Notes: generated by a model not told the origin, from the sequence alone. DNA of 64,000 nucleotides from Lelliottia amnigena (GCA_900635465.1 LR134135.1:3596001-3660000), one strand, 5' to 3'; numbered from the stretch's first letter, positions 15,954 to 25,823 are shown. Translations and numbers: made by a program.

Positions 15954-17186
15954 TCATGCTTTTTTGCCAGCAGCCTGATCCAGCGCGGTGACCACAATCG
16001 ACGGCGTGAGCACCTGCGGCAACACTTTTGGCGCGCTTCCGTCCGCCGGATACACCACATATAACGGTAATCCACCCTGCCCGAACCTGTTCATCGCGTC
16101 ATCGATATCGGCGTTAAACGAGGTTGAATCGGCCACCATATAGACGGTTCCCGTCCTCGCCATGGCCTGCTTGACGGCCTGCGTAGATAAAGAGGTACGG
16201 TCATTGACCTGGCAAGTGATGCACCACGACGCGGTGAAATTCACAAAAATCGCTTTGCCGTGGCCGCGCATCGCGTCCACATTCTGCGGCGACCATTTAA
16301 CCGGAGTGACATTTTCATTATTTTGCCTGGCCGTTAGCGCTTCCCCCGTTTTCATGACGCTCGGCAATGGCGCAACGGCTACGGCAAAAAATGCCACGGT
16401 GAATGCCAAAAGTATCTTATAAGACTGTCCCTGATAACGCCTGCGCTGGGCAATGCCGTACAGCCAGGCGGCAAAACTGACGATCACCGCGCAGGCCAAC
16501 AGCGCCGCAAGCGCTGCCGTTCCGGCCTGCTGCGCCAACACCCACACCAGCCAGGCAAAGGCACCCAACATCGGAAACGCCAGCCCTTTCTTGAGAAAAT
16601 CCATCCACGCGCCAGGACGGGGTAATCGACGGGCAATTGCCGGGAATAGCGAAACCACCGTAAAGGGAGCCGCAAAACCGAGCGCGAGCGACAGGAAAAT
16701 TGCCAGTGAAACCACAGGCGGTTGGACCAACGCATAGCCGATGGCTCCCGCCATAAACGGCGCGGAGCACGGCGTCGCAACGATGATGGCCAGCGCGCCG
16801 GTCAGCGCCGAGCGAATAAACGCACCGCGTCCGAGAGAGATCTCGCCTGCCCGCTGTAACGAAAGCCCCACCTCAAACACGCCGAGAAGATTCAGCGCTG
16901 CGCCAAGAATAATGAGCGCCAGAATGGAAATCACCAGCGGAGACTGGAGCTGAAAACCCCATCCAACGGCGGTTCCTCCGGCGCGCAGCGCCAGCAAAAC
17001 GGCCGCCAGCACCATCATGGTAAAAATCACTCCCGCTAAAAAACCCAGCCCTTCCGTCCGCGCGCTGGCGCTATTGCCCTGATGGCGCATGATTCCCAGC
17101 GCTTTTAAGGAGATAACGGGAAATACGCAGGGCATAAAATTGAGGATAATGCCGCCCAAAAAGGCGGCCAGAATAGCGGTTAACAT
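15954..17186 (-). CDS. DsbD/ScsB-like membrane thiol-disulfide transporter with thioredoxin domain
   Basis: This 410-residue protein passes reducing equivalents from the cytoplasm to periplasmic partners. It begins directly with the CcdA/DsbD-type membrane domain of about eight helices. The redox cysteines lie in NFMPCVFP (Cys19) and ATPCSAPF, and a thioredoxin-like C-terminal domain carries CITC in TASWCITCQ. DsbD's periplasmic N-terminal alpha domain is absent; length and start codon agree with this, so the gene is complete but shorter than DsbD. The neighbouring periplasmic peroxiredoxin (30 bases upstream) is the obvious client. In Caulobacter, ScsB is known to reduce a periplasmic peroxiredoxin, which supports the inference. 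Confidence 0.88.
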   Translation of the reverse strand: MLTAILAAFLGGIILNFMPCVFPVISLKALGIMRHQGNSASARTEGLGFLAGVIFTMMVLAAVLLALRAGGTAVGWGFQLQSPLVISILALIILGAALNLLGVFEVGLSLQRAGEISLGRGAFIRSALTGALAIIVATPCSAPFMAGAIGYALVQPPVVSLAIFLSLALGFAAPFTVVSLFPAIARRLPRPGAWMDFLKKGLAFPMLGAFAWLVWVLAQQAGTAALAALLACAVIVSFAAWLYGIAQRRRYQGQSYKILLAFTVAFFAVAVAPLPSVMKTGEALTARQNNENVTPVKWSPQNVDAMRGHGKAIFVNFTASWCITCQVNDRTSLSTQAVKQAMARTGTVYMVADSTSFNADIDDAMNRFGQGGLPLYVVYPADGSAPKVLPQVLTPSIVVTALDQAAGKKA

Positions 17187-17215
17187 GGCGAACCTCGATG
17201 CGAAATCAGAGTGAA

Positions 17216-17766
17216 TTACGAATGTGACTTCGCGTATTGCTTAACCGCATCCATCGTTTTCTGGATATGCGCGTCAGGGTTACGGTCAGTGTAGCTCAGC
17301 AGAATTTTGCCATCCGGAGCGATGACGAAAGACGTGCGATCGGAAACGGTTTTGCCGTTCATTTGCATCAAAGTTTCATATTCTGCGGCCACTTTTGCCC
17401 CGGATCGGCGGCCACCGCAAACTTATCGCGGCACTCCAGTTTGGAGAATTCATCGACCTGATCGACATTGCCAGCCGTCACGCCCACTACGGTTGCGCCC
17501 AGTTTTTTAAAGTCATCCGTTGCTTCAGCAAAAGCATGCGCTTCGAGAGTGCAGCCTTTAGTAAAGGCGGCCGGGAAAAAGTAGAGCACGACAGGCCCTT
17601 TTTGCAGCGCTTGCTGCAAGGAGAAGGTCAAGGGTTTACCGCCCAACGCACCCTGTAAACTGAAATCAGGTGCTTTCGCGCCAGCTTCAAGTGCGGCCTG
17701 CGCATTGACGGCAATTAACGAAAAAGTGAGAGCAACAGCAGCAGAGATGATTTTCAAACGTTTCAT
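17216..17766 (-). CDS. Periplasmic peroxiredoxin (frameshifted in this sequence)
   Basis: An exported AhpC/TSA-type peroxiredoxin begins at ATG 17766 with a signal peptide ending NAQA. The peroxidatic Cys lies in FFPAAFTKGCTLEAHAF. After DPG the frame breaks: a run of four Cs at 17398-17401 (plus strand) is one base short. Restoring it continues into a well-conserved C-terminus (AEYETLMQMNGKTVSDRTSF, then PDGKILLSY) with stop at 17216. As written, translation stops at 17368. The gene is first in the operon with the DsbD-like protein and the sigma/anti-sigma pair. A sequencing indel is as likely as mutation. Confidence 0.85.
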
Positions 17767-17843
17767 GGTCGAACTCCTCAGGGGGGAATGTGCTATCTGA
17801 ATAATAGTTCGCCCGGTGTTCCTGAAAAGTTTCGCCCAGCCAT

Positions 17844-17878
17844 AAAAAAACATCCGCAAGGGATACTTGCGGATGTTC
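17844..17878 (-). terminator. Intrinsic terminator of yfaZ
   Basis: AACATCCGCAAG/CTTGCGGATGTT arms are followed, on the minus strand, by seven Ts. It lies 22 bases past the yfaZ stop and separates yfaZ from the peroxiredoxin operon downstream. Confidence 0.9.
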
Positions 17879-17900
17879 AAGAGAGTAACGCGATGATTCG

Positions 17901-18446
17901 TTAGAAGCTGACGCCACCACCGAAGTAAGCGCCGTCAATCAGAGTGTGGTTCGGACGGCCATCTTTGCCGTCGACGCTCACGTGGCGATAACCCACTTTC
18001 AGCGTCAGCGGCTTAACCGGTGTCCAGCTCACGCCGCCGTTCGCTTCAACATAGTTTTTTACGCTGTTGTTCAATCCATCAGGCGCAACATAACCTTCGC
18101 CAAATACGCTCACGCTGTCAGTCAGTGCGACGTTAACACCACCACCGAACGGGAAAGCTACGCCGTTATCCCCTTTTTTTGGTCCCAGATAAACGGCTTT
18201 CGCACCTGCATTCAACATGACCGGGCCGACTTCAAAATTATATCCGGCACCGACGCCACCCACCTGAGTACCATCCTGGGTATTTTTAAGCCAGTGACCT
18301 TCTGTATAAATGCCTGAAGAGTCTTTGCCTAATTCCGCATTCAGGTTAGTGAAGTTTTTCCCCTGCTCCAGGCCGACGCCCATTGCTAATGCAGAACCAG
18401 AAGAAACTGCCAGAATACCCATCAGTACAAAATTAATCTTTTTCAT
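17901..18446 (-). CDS. yfaZ: YfaZ-family outer-membrane beta-barrel protein
   Basis: This 181-residue exported protein has a signal peptide (MKKINFVLMGILAVSSGSALA). Alternating hydrophobic strands end in ...GAYFGGGVSF with a terminal Phe, as in small outer-membrane barrels. The sequence fits the YfaZ family (GVGLEQGKNFTNLNAELG; LTDSVSVFGEGY). Its function is unknown; a porin-like or structural role is assumed for the family. In E. coli yfaZ lies near the nrd/glpT region, so this location differs and it may be a paralogue. It is transcribed alone and ends at a strong terminator. Confidence 0.85.
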   Translation of the reverse strand: MKKINFVLMGILAVSSGSALAMGVGLEQGKNFTNLNAELGKDSSGIYTEGHWLKNTQDGTQVGGVGAGYNFEVGPVMLNAGAKAVYLGPKKGDNGVAFPFGGGVNVALTDSVSVFGEGYVAPDGLNNSVKNYVEANGGVSWTPVKPLTLKVGYRHVSVDGKDGRPNHTLIDGAYFGGGVSF

Positions 18447-18949
18447 ATTACGACCTCGTTAAGCAAATTGATTTGGTCGTAAATTAACAATCAAAATGCC
18501 AACATGCAAACGTGACTAAATATTGACTCATTATATTTTCATGATGTTTTTTTGTATTAATTTCGTTGCATTTTCTTATTTTAAATTCATCGTCAATGAA
18601 TTATCCCCGGCTGTTTAGGATTCATTTAGGTTTATCACTAAACAAAACATGAACACCACAGATTAAACCATTCAAAATGCATTAATTCGGAATTGAATAA
18701 TTAAGTGAAAAGCCTCAATAATCATACTTTATTACGCTGATTTACACTTCATTAAAAAACAACATGTCCGTAGACCGTGATATTCCCGCTGAGTTCCGAA
18801 TCTTTGCGATAAATCATGGGGCGAAATTTGCTTTTTTTAATTAATTAAGTCAGAGAGTGAATATATTTTGAAGAAGATAAACCGCACGTTGCACGTTGGC
18901 ATCCGCAAGTCGAGCCTGCGGATACCTGTACGTTGCTGTTGTAAAGAGG
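18447..18949. other. AT-rich intergenic region between gss and yfaZ
   Basis: About 500 strongly AT-rich bases contain the yfaZ promoter region (near 18450-18540) and the 3' flank of gss. A hairpin ATCCGCAAGTCGAGCCTGCGGAT lies at about 18900-18922, without a clear T-run. I see no gene. Confidence 0.6.
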
Positions 18950-20812
18950 CTATTTATCTTTCACCACAATTAACGGTTCGATATCACTCTCTTTTTTAAT
19001 CACCAGCGAATCATCCCCGCGCAAACAGGTCCCGCCGTAATTTCCGCCTACGGTAAAGGTGCAGACCTGAATATACTTGCCATCCACTTTAGGTAGACAC
19101 CACAGCTGCTGGTAGATATTTTTGCGATCGACAAACTTACCGCTGGATTTATCTAATAGCTCTTCCTGAGCACTGATGAGATCGATATTACTGCCGCATC
19201 GCCCGGCGATGGGCTTCACCGCATAGCCGGTTTTGCTCAGCCGTTCGTTGACCTCAAAATCAGTATCCAGCAGATAGCGATGGTTCGGGAACAGTTGCCA
19301 CAGCACCGGCAAAATCGCTTTGTTGCCTGGAATAACCGTCCATAACGGTTCAAAGACCAGCACTTCCGGGCGCAGCAGCACATCGATTAAGCGCACTTCA
19401 TTCTGTGGATGACCGGTACGAATCGGCACGGCGGCGTATTCGGTTTCGCTGACTTCACGGACCTGCTCGATCGCGGTTTCCCACGCCCAGGTTTTCCACA
19501 CGCAGTTGACGTGGCGGCCTTCATCATCCACCAGCTGTCCGGCGACATCCCAGCTTAACGTCTTCAGCCCGTGAAGAATTTTGGTCTCAAAGCCTGCCTG
19601 CATCAGCGAGCGCTGAATAAACAACGCGTGATAATCCTCTTCGATGTCATTGTCCTGCATGATGTGAACGAACGGACGCGCATTGCTGTGTTTCCATGCG
19701 CCGGTCAGTTCCTCAAGCAAGCCTTCCGCCGGATTATGCCCCGTACCGCGATAACCGTTTTTCACCCACTCTTCGAGGATAAGGCCGCCTTCGGTATGGC
19801 AAGACGCTGAATCCGCATTGTATTCGTAAACCTTCAGCCCGCGCTCATCCATGCAAAAATCCATACGGCCCGTAATCATATGATGACGACGCCACTGCCA
19901 GGATAGACGCAAGCGCGGCCAGAGGATTTTCGGGATGTCGAAAAGTGCCAGAAGATTATCGTCTTTCAACACTTTGTCGGTGGCGTGCAAATACATCAGA
20001 TGCAGCTCGTTGGTCGCCTTGATCAGCTCCTGCTCGGCGCTTTCGGTCATGGTGAAATACTGGCAGGGATCTTTATTGATGACGTGACCGTTCGCCCGGA
20101 CATACGCCTGCTGTAGCGCGTCATTTTCATTGAGCCATTTACCGTCGAACTGGCGTTTGTTTTGCAGTCGTGCGCCGGTAAGGTTAAGCAAATCACTCTC
20201 GATTTCCGGCTGCGGCAAGCTGTGTTCTGTGTCGTCGGTCTGGATCATCCAGCCAAGAATGTGAGTGTCGGTATACGTGTCGTGCAGGGTGTAGTGGCCA
20301 TTCTCGACTGATAAGCGCAGCTCGCGCGTCCACTGCTGGCCAATCGGCAGCGGCGAATGCAGCACGTTCTGTTCTGCAATACGCACCTTATCGCCCATCA
20401 ACTGGGTGATGATAGCAACGTGTCCGGTTTCACTGAATTCGCCGTCATTGCGCCAGATGAGCAGCGCGCCCGCTTCTGGTGCGCGCTTTGAACCGTTCGC
20501 GAAAGCCTGTAACGGCAGGAGGTTGTCGTTAACCACCTGACGCAGAAAGCGCAGCGAGAAAATCTCCCACGCCATGCCAACATCGGTAAAGACATAGCCG
20601 TAATTGAGAAACAGAAAGCGGCGCGCAAACTCAACGCACTGCCATTTATGCCCCATATATTCGTTGCCAATATAGCTACGAAACTCCGCGTCTTCCGGGT
20701 ACTGGCGCGGGTCAAGGCTGCTGTAATTCGAGGAGTAAATCGCCACGCCTCCCGGCGCATAACCTAACAACGTCCCAAACGGAGCGTCACTGCTTAACTT
20801 TCCTTTACGCAT
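18950..20812 (-). CDS. gss: Bifunctional glutathionylspermidine synthetase/amidase
   Basis: Gss both makes glutathionylspermidine from glutathione, spermidine and ATP and hydrolyses it. The 620 residues match the E. coli enzyme almost throughout. The N-terminal CHAP-type amidase domain (about 1-195) carries Cys59 in GHKWQCVEFARR and His in TGHVAIITQ. The C-terminal ATP-grasp synthetase domain follows (about 205-620), with GRMDFCMDERGLKVYEYNADSASCHTE typical of the family given here only in part (MDFCMDERGLKVYEYNAD). The C-terminal VVKDK differs slightly from E. coli. It is divergent from yghU, another glutathione-linked gene, with about 256 bases between starts. Confidence 0.96.
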   Translation of the reverse strand: MRKGKLSSDAPFGTLLGYAPGGVAIYSSNYSSLDPRQYPEDAEFRSYIGNEYMGHKWQCVEFARRFLFLNYGYVFTDVGMAWEIFSLRFLRQVVNDNLLPLQAFANGSKRAPEAGALLIWRNDGEFSETGHVAIITQLMGDKVRIAEQNVLHSPLPIGQQWTRELRLSVENGHYTLHDTYTDTHILGWMIQTDDTEHSLPQPEIESDLLNLTGARLQNKRQFDGKWLNENDALQQAYVRANGHVINKDPCQYFTMTESAEQELIKATNELHLMYLHATDKVLKDDNLLALFDIPKILWPRLRLSWQWRRHHMITGRMDFCMDERGLKVYEYNADSASCHTEGGLILEEWVKNGYRGTGHNPAEGLLEELTGAWKHSNARPFVHIMQDNDIEEDYHALFIQRSLMQAGFETKILHGLKTLSWDVAGQLVDDEGRHVNCVWKTWAWETAIEQVREVSETEYAAVPIRTGHPQNEVRLIDVLLRPEVLVFEPLWTVIPGNKAILPVLWQLFPNHRYLLDTDFEVNERLSKTGYAVKPIAGRCGSNIDLISAQEELLDKSSGKFVDRKNIYQQLWCLPKVDGKYIQVCTFTVGGNYGGTCLRGDDSLVIKKESDIEPLIVVKDK

Positions 20813-21068
20813 GTATCCAACCTAAACGGGCAGGCGGCAATTTTTGAAGGGTTGTCGTCGTCTGCACAATGTGATTAACCAGACAGAGGTGGATTAATCA
20901 TACACCTCTGAGCGGAATGATTTAAATCGCGTGTTGACCAAATTGCCTGACGACCTGTGTATCAACCGCAGACAAGAAAAGCGGAAAATCTATTGCGCTC
21001 GCAACGTTAAAGCGTTCACAAATCTCCTGCTACACTGCCACAACACATCACGCAAAAGGCAGATCAAC

Positions 21069-21938
21069 ATGTCAGACAACAACTACCAACCACCGAAAGT
21101 GTGGGAATGGGATCAGAACGGTAACGGCGGCGCGTTCGCGAATATCAATCGCCCCATTTCCGGTGCCACGCACGAGAAAGATTTGCCCGTCGGGCAGCAT
21201 CCTTTGCAGCTGTATTCACTGGGTACGCCAAACGGTCAGAAAGTCACGATCATGCTTGAAGAGCTGTTGGCGCTGGGTGTCAGCGAGGCGGAATACGACG
21301 CATGGTTGATTCGCATCGGGGAAGGGGACCAGTTCTCGAGCGGCTTTGTGGACGTAAACCCGAACTCGAAGATTCCGGCACTTCGTGACCACTCCACAAC
21401 CCCACCGACGCGCGTATTTGAATCGGGCCATATTCTGCTGTATCTGGCAGAGAAATTTGGTCAACTTTTGCCAAAAGATCCGGCGGGACGTACCGAAACG
21501 CTGAACTGGCTATTCTGGCTGCAAGGTTCCGCACCGTTCCTCGGCGGGGGTTTTGGTCACTTCTATAATTATGCGCCGGTGAAAATTCAGTACGCCATTG
21601 ACCGCTTCACGATGGAGGCAAAACGTCTGTTCGACGTGCTGGATAAACAGCTTGCGCGGAGTCGTTACGTCGCGGGTGATGAGTACACCATCGCCGATAT
21701 TGCCATCTGGCCGTGGTTTGGCAGCGTGGCGCTCGGCAACGTTTATAACGCCGCCGAATTCCTCGACGCCGAGAAATACACCCACGTGCAGCGTTGGGCA
21801 AAAGAGATCGCGCAGCGTCCAGCGGTGAAACGCGGCCGTATCGTCAATCGTACCTTTGGCGAGCCATCCGAGCAGTTACATGAACGCCATGCGGCGAGCG
21901 ACTTCGATACGCAAACCGAAGACAAGCGTCAGGCGTAA
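21069..21938 (+). CDS. yghU: YghU, Nu-class glutathione S-transferase / disulfide-bond oxidoreductase
   Basis: This 289-residue cytoplasmic GST-fold enzyme has disulfide-bond reductase and organic-hydroperoxide activity in E. coli, using two glutathione molecules. The N-terminal thioredoxin-fold domain (LQLYSLGTPNGQKVTIMLEE; NPNSKIPAL; FESGHILLYLAEKFG) precedes the helical C-terminal domain (DEYTIADIAIWPWFG). The product ends TEDKRQA as in E. coli YghU. The start at 21069 (MSDNNYQPP) aligns with E. coli; the longer in-frame extension to 20931 has no similarity. Together with divergent gss it forms a glutathione/polyamine-conjugate pair, as in E. coli. Confidence 0.95.
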   Translation: MSDNNYQPPKVWEWDQNGNGGAFANINRPISGATHEKDLPVGQHPLQLYSLGTPNGQKVTIMLEELLALGVSEAEYDAWLIRIGEGDQFSSGFVDVNPNSKIPALRDHSTTPPTRVFESGHILLYLAEKFGQLLPKDPAGRTETLNWLFWLQGSAPFLGGGFGHFYNYAPVKIQYAIDRFTMEAKRLFDVLDKQLARSRYVAGDEYTIADIAIWPWFGSVALGNVYNAAEFLDAEKYTHVQRWAKEIAQRPAVKRGRIVNRTFGEPSEQLHERHAASDFDTQTEDKRQA

Positions 21939-21965
21939 TGATTGACCGGGCGGTTTTCCGCCCGG

Positions 21966-22650
21966 TTAAACGCCAAATCCCGCCTCGCGCAGTATCACTT
22001 TGGCTTCTTTTGACTGTATAAATTCTGCCAGCCGCTGTGCCTTAGGCGTCAGAACCGCCAGTGCATACTGTGCATGGGGGTTAAAGGGTTCAGGAATAGC
22101 AAGTACAGTTAGCCCCTCCGTTTGTCGCAGCGTGTTTGCGTAGCTGGCGTACTCAATAAACATTTCAGCCTGCCCAGACTCAATCACCCACTGAGCCGCC
22201 AGCGTGCCTGTTGGAATGAGAGCGGAATTGCGCCCGCCGACCAGCGTCAACGCACGTTGTCGCGCGGCATGTCCTTCCACGCCCATCCGGTTAAACAGTT
22301 CCTGCGTATAGTCACCAGAAGGATCGCACCCCGCCGTTGAAGTTGCGAGACGTAAGTCAGTGCGATTAAGCAGAGCACACCAATCGTCACCGACGCGCAT
22401 CACATCGCTGCGAACGGTCAGGCACAGTTTATTGCTGGCAAAAGGCACCACAGCCTGCGCGCGTCCGGCCGCCAGCAAAGCCTGCGGGTGCGCCAGATTT
22501 GCTGAAGCAAACAGGTCGCACTCTTCCCCCGCGAGAATACGCTCTTGTAAGATTCCGGCTGGGCCAAAATGCGTTTCAACAGGTTCTGAAAAGTGTGTGA
22601 TAAGTTGCGCCCCACACCCCTCGCAGACTGCCCGCTGCCAGCACGCGCAT
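21966..22650 (-). CDS. ModA-like extracellular solute-binding protein (frameshifted)
   Basis: The predicted protein is a periplasmic-binding-fold protein of the molybdate-binding (ModA) type. It opens MRVLAAGSLRGVWG and continues in another frame QLITHFSEPVE, then AGEECDLFASANLAHPQ and a complete C-terminal lobe ending REAGFGV. The break is a one-base difference near 22607-22613. The ATG overlaps the stop of the upstream binding-protein gene (TGATG), so the two are coupled. No signal peptide is evident at this start, which is odd for a periplasmic protein. No permease or ATPase accompanies it. The substrate is uncertain. Confidence 0.7.
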
Positions 22651-23706
22651 CAGTCGATGCCCTGATACGCTGTGCGATAGAAACGCTGATACCAGTCGTT
22701 CACGACTTTGTGCATGTCCACGTCTTTGAATTTTTCGGGATAGAGTTTTTTCGCCATCCATAGTTCACCGATACCCATGGCTTCCGGCATCGGGTAACCC
22801 CAGGCTTTGGCATAATCTGGCATCAGATAGACACGCTGGTTTTTCACTGCATCAATGACCTTCCACTGGGCCAGAGTTTTTAATCTCATCGACTACAGAG
22901 GGATAACGGTCCTGCACAAAAATCACCTGCGGGTTCCATGCAATGACTTGCTCCATCGCCACCGTTTTGAATCCTTGAATCGTCGCTGCGGCCACATTTA
23001 TTGCGCCGGCATGCGCCATCATCAGGCCCGTGTATTTTCCAGAACCGTACGTCGTCAGTTCCGGATTTGCCATATAGGCGCGGATGCGTTTTTGTTCAGG
23101 GATATCTTTCAGGCGATCGCTGACCATTTTGCGACCTTTAACTGTCGCGTCGATCAATGCTTTCGCTTCCTGAGGTTTATTGACGATCTCACCGATCAGA
23201 GTGATGCCTTCACGCAGCCCCTGATCGTAAGCTTTTTCTTCATCAGCCAGAGTCGGGTTCATTTTGGCTTTCTCGCCCACAGCATCATGGCGCAGCGAAA
23301 TGGCCACCACGGGAATGCCTAAACTGCTGATCTTGTCGATCATCTCCTGCGGTGCGTAGTTGGTCAAAAACACCACCTGCGGATGCAGCGCGATGAGCTT
23401 TTCAGGATCAACGTGGGTGAGATCGCCAAGCGTCGCTTTTTGGTTCAGCGCCGGCGCAAGACGCGCGTAACCTTCTCCAAGCTGCTGCTTCCAGTTCGCC
23501 AGAATCCCAACAATTTTGTCGGTAGCGTTCATTTGCACCAGCAAATTCAGGGTCTGATGCTGGAGAACCACCACACGATCCACTTCATCAGGAATTGTTA
23601 CCTGACGTCCAATCTGATCCGTTATCTGCCGCGCCGCCTGCGAAAACAGCGGTAGAGAAATCAGTAAAATAAAAACAGCGCCCCGCCAAAATCGTTTTTT
23701 CATCAT
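22650..23706 (-). CDS. FecB/BtuF-type metal-complex binding protein (frameshifted)
   Basis: This iron-complex-type ABC substrate-binding protein has a signal peptide (MMKKRFWRGAVFILLISLPLFSQA given in part: WRGAVFILLISLPLF). Lobe 1 reads ITDQIGRQVTIPDEVDRVVVL and HPQVVFLTNYAP. Lobe 2 reads WNPQVIFVQDRYPSVVDEI and, after a frame break near 22867-22876, AQWKVIDAVKNQRVYLMP through to YRTAYQGID. Removing one base near 22872 restores one frame of about 350 residues. It is coupled to the ModA-like gene by TGATG. There are no transporter partners, so it is an orphan or its partners were lost. The ligand is unknown; haem, siderophore or cobalamin would fit the family. Confidence 0.75.
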
Positions 23707-23870
23707 GCCCTCACTTTTCGTTATGCAAAATATTATATAACGAATCAACTGGAACGTCGTGCCCCTCTTCGGGAGTAGCGAATTTCGCTCTAAATTTGGA
23801 TTAAATACCCGGCGGGATCGCGCATGCCACTCACTAAAATGCGGGTTTTCTTTTTAACCGGAACACCGTC

Positions 23871-24744
23871 ATGAAGTTTGAAGCCTTTCCCGGGATCAAG
23901 CAGTTAATCCACTGGGTCATTAATAACGAATCCGTTATCGTGCAGGGGATCGCCAATCTGGTTGGCGCTATTTTCCTGTTATTCGTAGGACTTTTTATCG
24001 CCCGCGTCACCAGCAGCGGCTTTAAAAAATTACTCTTAAGCCGTCACGTCGATAAAACCATTACGCAGTTTTGCAGCGCACTGTTGCGCTACGCCATGGT
24101 GGCGTTTGCGGCAATTGCCGCACTCGGACGCATCGGCGTTGAGACATCATCCATTATCGCGGTGATTGGTGCTGCCGGGCTGGCGATCGGCCTGGCGCTG
24201 CAAGGCTCACTCGCAAACTTCGCGGCGGGCGTTTTACTGGTAACGTTACGCCCTATTCGCGCGGGGAATACGCGAGCGTGGGGGCCGTGGCTGGCACGAT
24301 TGAAGAAGTCCATATTTTCTCAACCACCCTGCGCACATCCGACAATAAAATGGTCGTGGTACCCAATGGCAAAATTATCGCCAGTGAGATCACTAACTTT
24401 TCCCGTCAGAAAGAGCGTCGTGTCGATATTACGCTGGGCGTGGCCTATAACACCTCAATTGAACATCTTAAAAACGTCATTAAAACGGTCATTCAACTCG
24501 ATCCGCGCATTCTCCACGACAAGGGCCACATCATACGGCTCAATGAATTTGCCCCTTCCTCGCTGAATTTGTGGTCCGCGTATGGACTGAAAATAAGCAT
24601 TACTGGGATGTGTATTACGATCTGATGGAAAACATCAAAAATGCGCTGGATGCCAATGAGATTCAGATGCCGTATCCGCAGATGGATGTGCATTTAAACG
24701 ATCAGCGTCAACGCACTCCCTCGTTGGAGATGATGCAACAATGA
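23871..24744 (+). CDS. MscS-family mechanosensitive channel (two frameshifts)
   Basis: This small-conductance mechanosensitive channel is about 290 residues long and close to E. coli MscS, but a paralogue by sequence. Three N-terminal helices are followed by the pore helix (IAVIGAAGLAIGLALQGSLA), then the beta domain (GAVAGTIEEVHIFSTTLRTSD, VVVPNGKIIASEITNFSR) and a C-terminal part (MPYPQMDVHLNDQ). Two single-base losses break the frame: a G in the run at 24263-24266 (expected RAGEYASVG) and a T in the run at 24568-24570 (expected LNFVVRVWTEN). The stop overlaps the next start (ATGA). Both breaks sit in homopolymers, so sequencing error is likely. Confidence 0.85.
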
Positions 24745-25823
24745 ATGCCATTAAACATCCGCGCGATTTACCGCAAACGCTTTTTGGCGTCATTATCATC
24801 CTGACATTATTGTGTTCCGCCATCTGGATCCTGCACCCTTTTCTGCTGAGCATCGTGTGGGCTGGTCTGATCGTTATTGCAACCTGGCCGCTTTATACCA
24901 CCGTACAACGCAAACTCGGTGGCCGCAGAAAGCTCGCGATGACCGCTATGATGATTTTTCTGACGGCGATATTTCTGCTGCCGATTATTTTCAGTGCCGG
25001 AATGCTTTCAACACTGCTTAAAGATTTGCTGCAATGGCTGATGCATCTCGATAAATCTCACCTGCCATCCCTGGACTTCCTGACGCATATCCCATTGGTT
25101 GGTGAGCATTTACATCGCAAATGGCTGGCGCTGATGCATGAAAATGCTGAGAGTATTTTTGGCACGCTAAAACCGTGGATCGCCCAATTTATTGTGATAC
25201 TGGCGCAAGGTCTTTCACAATTTGGCGCGTTGTTTGTAAATGGGCTGATGATGCTTCTCGCCTGTCTGGCATTTTACCTTTATGGGATCACTATCACCCG
25301 TGGGCTGCGTCAGTTCGCTTTTCGCGTTGCAGGTGCTCGTGGCGACAACGCCGTGCTGCTCGCAGGAACAACCATTCAGGCCGTGGCGATGGGCGTTGTC
25401 CTGACGGCGGTGATTCAGTCCGCCTTTGCGGGACTGGGGCTGGCAGTCTGTCATATTCCGTCAAGCGCCCTGCTGACCGGCATTATATTTGTGCTCTGTC
25501 TGATGCAGCTCGGCCCCGTGATTATCATGCTCCCGGCACTTATCTGGCTATTTTACCAGGGGGAACACTGGTATGGCGCAGTGTTACTTATCTGGACCGT
25601 CATCGCCGGTTCACTGGATAACATCTTAAAACCGATATTGATTAAACGCGGCGCGGATACCTCGCTGCTGCTGATCATGACCGGTGTTATAGGCGGCATG
25701 CTGACATGGGGCATGATTGGTCTAATGATTGGTCCCGTATTACTGGCCGTCTCCTGGAAATTGCTCTCCTCGTGGGTGAGCGAAGCACATTATCAACCTG
25801 TCTCTGCAAAGGAACTGTCATGA
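24741..25823 (+). CDS. AI-2E-family membrane protein, YdiK-like
   Basis: This 360-residue inner-membrane protein of the AI-2E transporter (PerM/YdiK) family resembles E. coli YdiK most (opening PRDLPQTLFGVIII). About eight hydrophobic segments are visible. The conserved core lies around VVLTAVIQSAFAGLGLAV, and the C-terminal motif reads SLDNILKPILIKRGADTSLLL then GPVLLAV. The name reflects one E. coli member (TqsA); transport of AI-2 should not be assumed here. The ATGA overlaps at both ends, with the MscS-like gene upstream and the glycine-zipper gene downstream, indicate one three-gene operon, perhaps for envelope or osmotic stress. Confidence 0.88.
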   Translation: MNAIKHPRDLPQTLFGVIIILTLLCSAIWILHPFLLSIVWAGLIVIATWPLYTTVQRKLGGRRKLAMTAMMIFLTAIFLLPIIFSAGMLSTLLKDLLQWLMHLDKSHLPSLDFLTHIPLVGEHLHRKWLALMHENAESIFGTLKPWIAQFIVILAQGLSQFGALFVNGLMMLLACLAFYLYGITITRGLRQFAFRVAGARGDNAVLLAGTTIQAVAMGVVLTAVIQSAFAGLGLAVCHIPSSALLTGIIFVLCLMQLGPVIIMLPALIWLFYQGEHWYGAVLLIWTVIAGSLDNILKPILIKRGADTSLLLIMTGVIGGMLTWGMIGLMIGPVLLAVSWKLLSSWVSEAHYQPVSAKELS

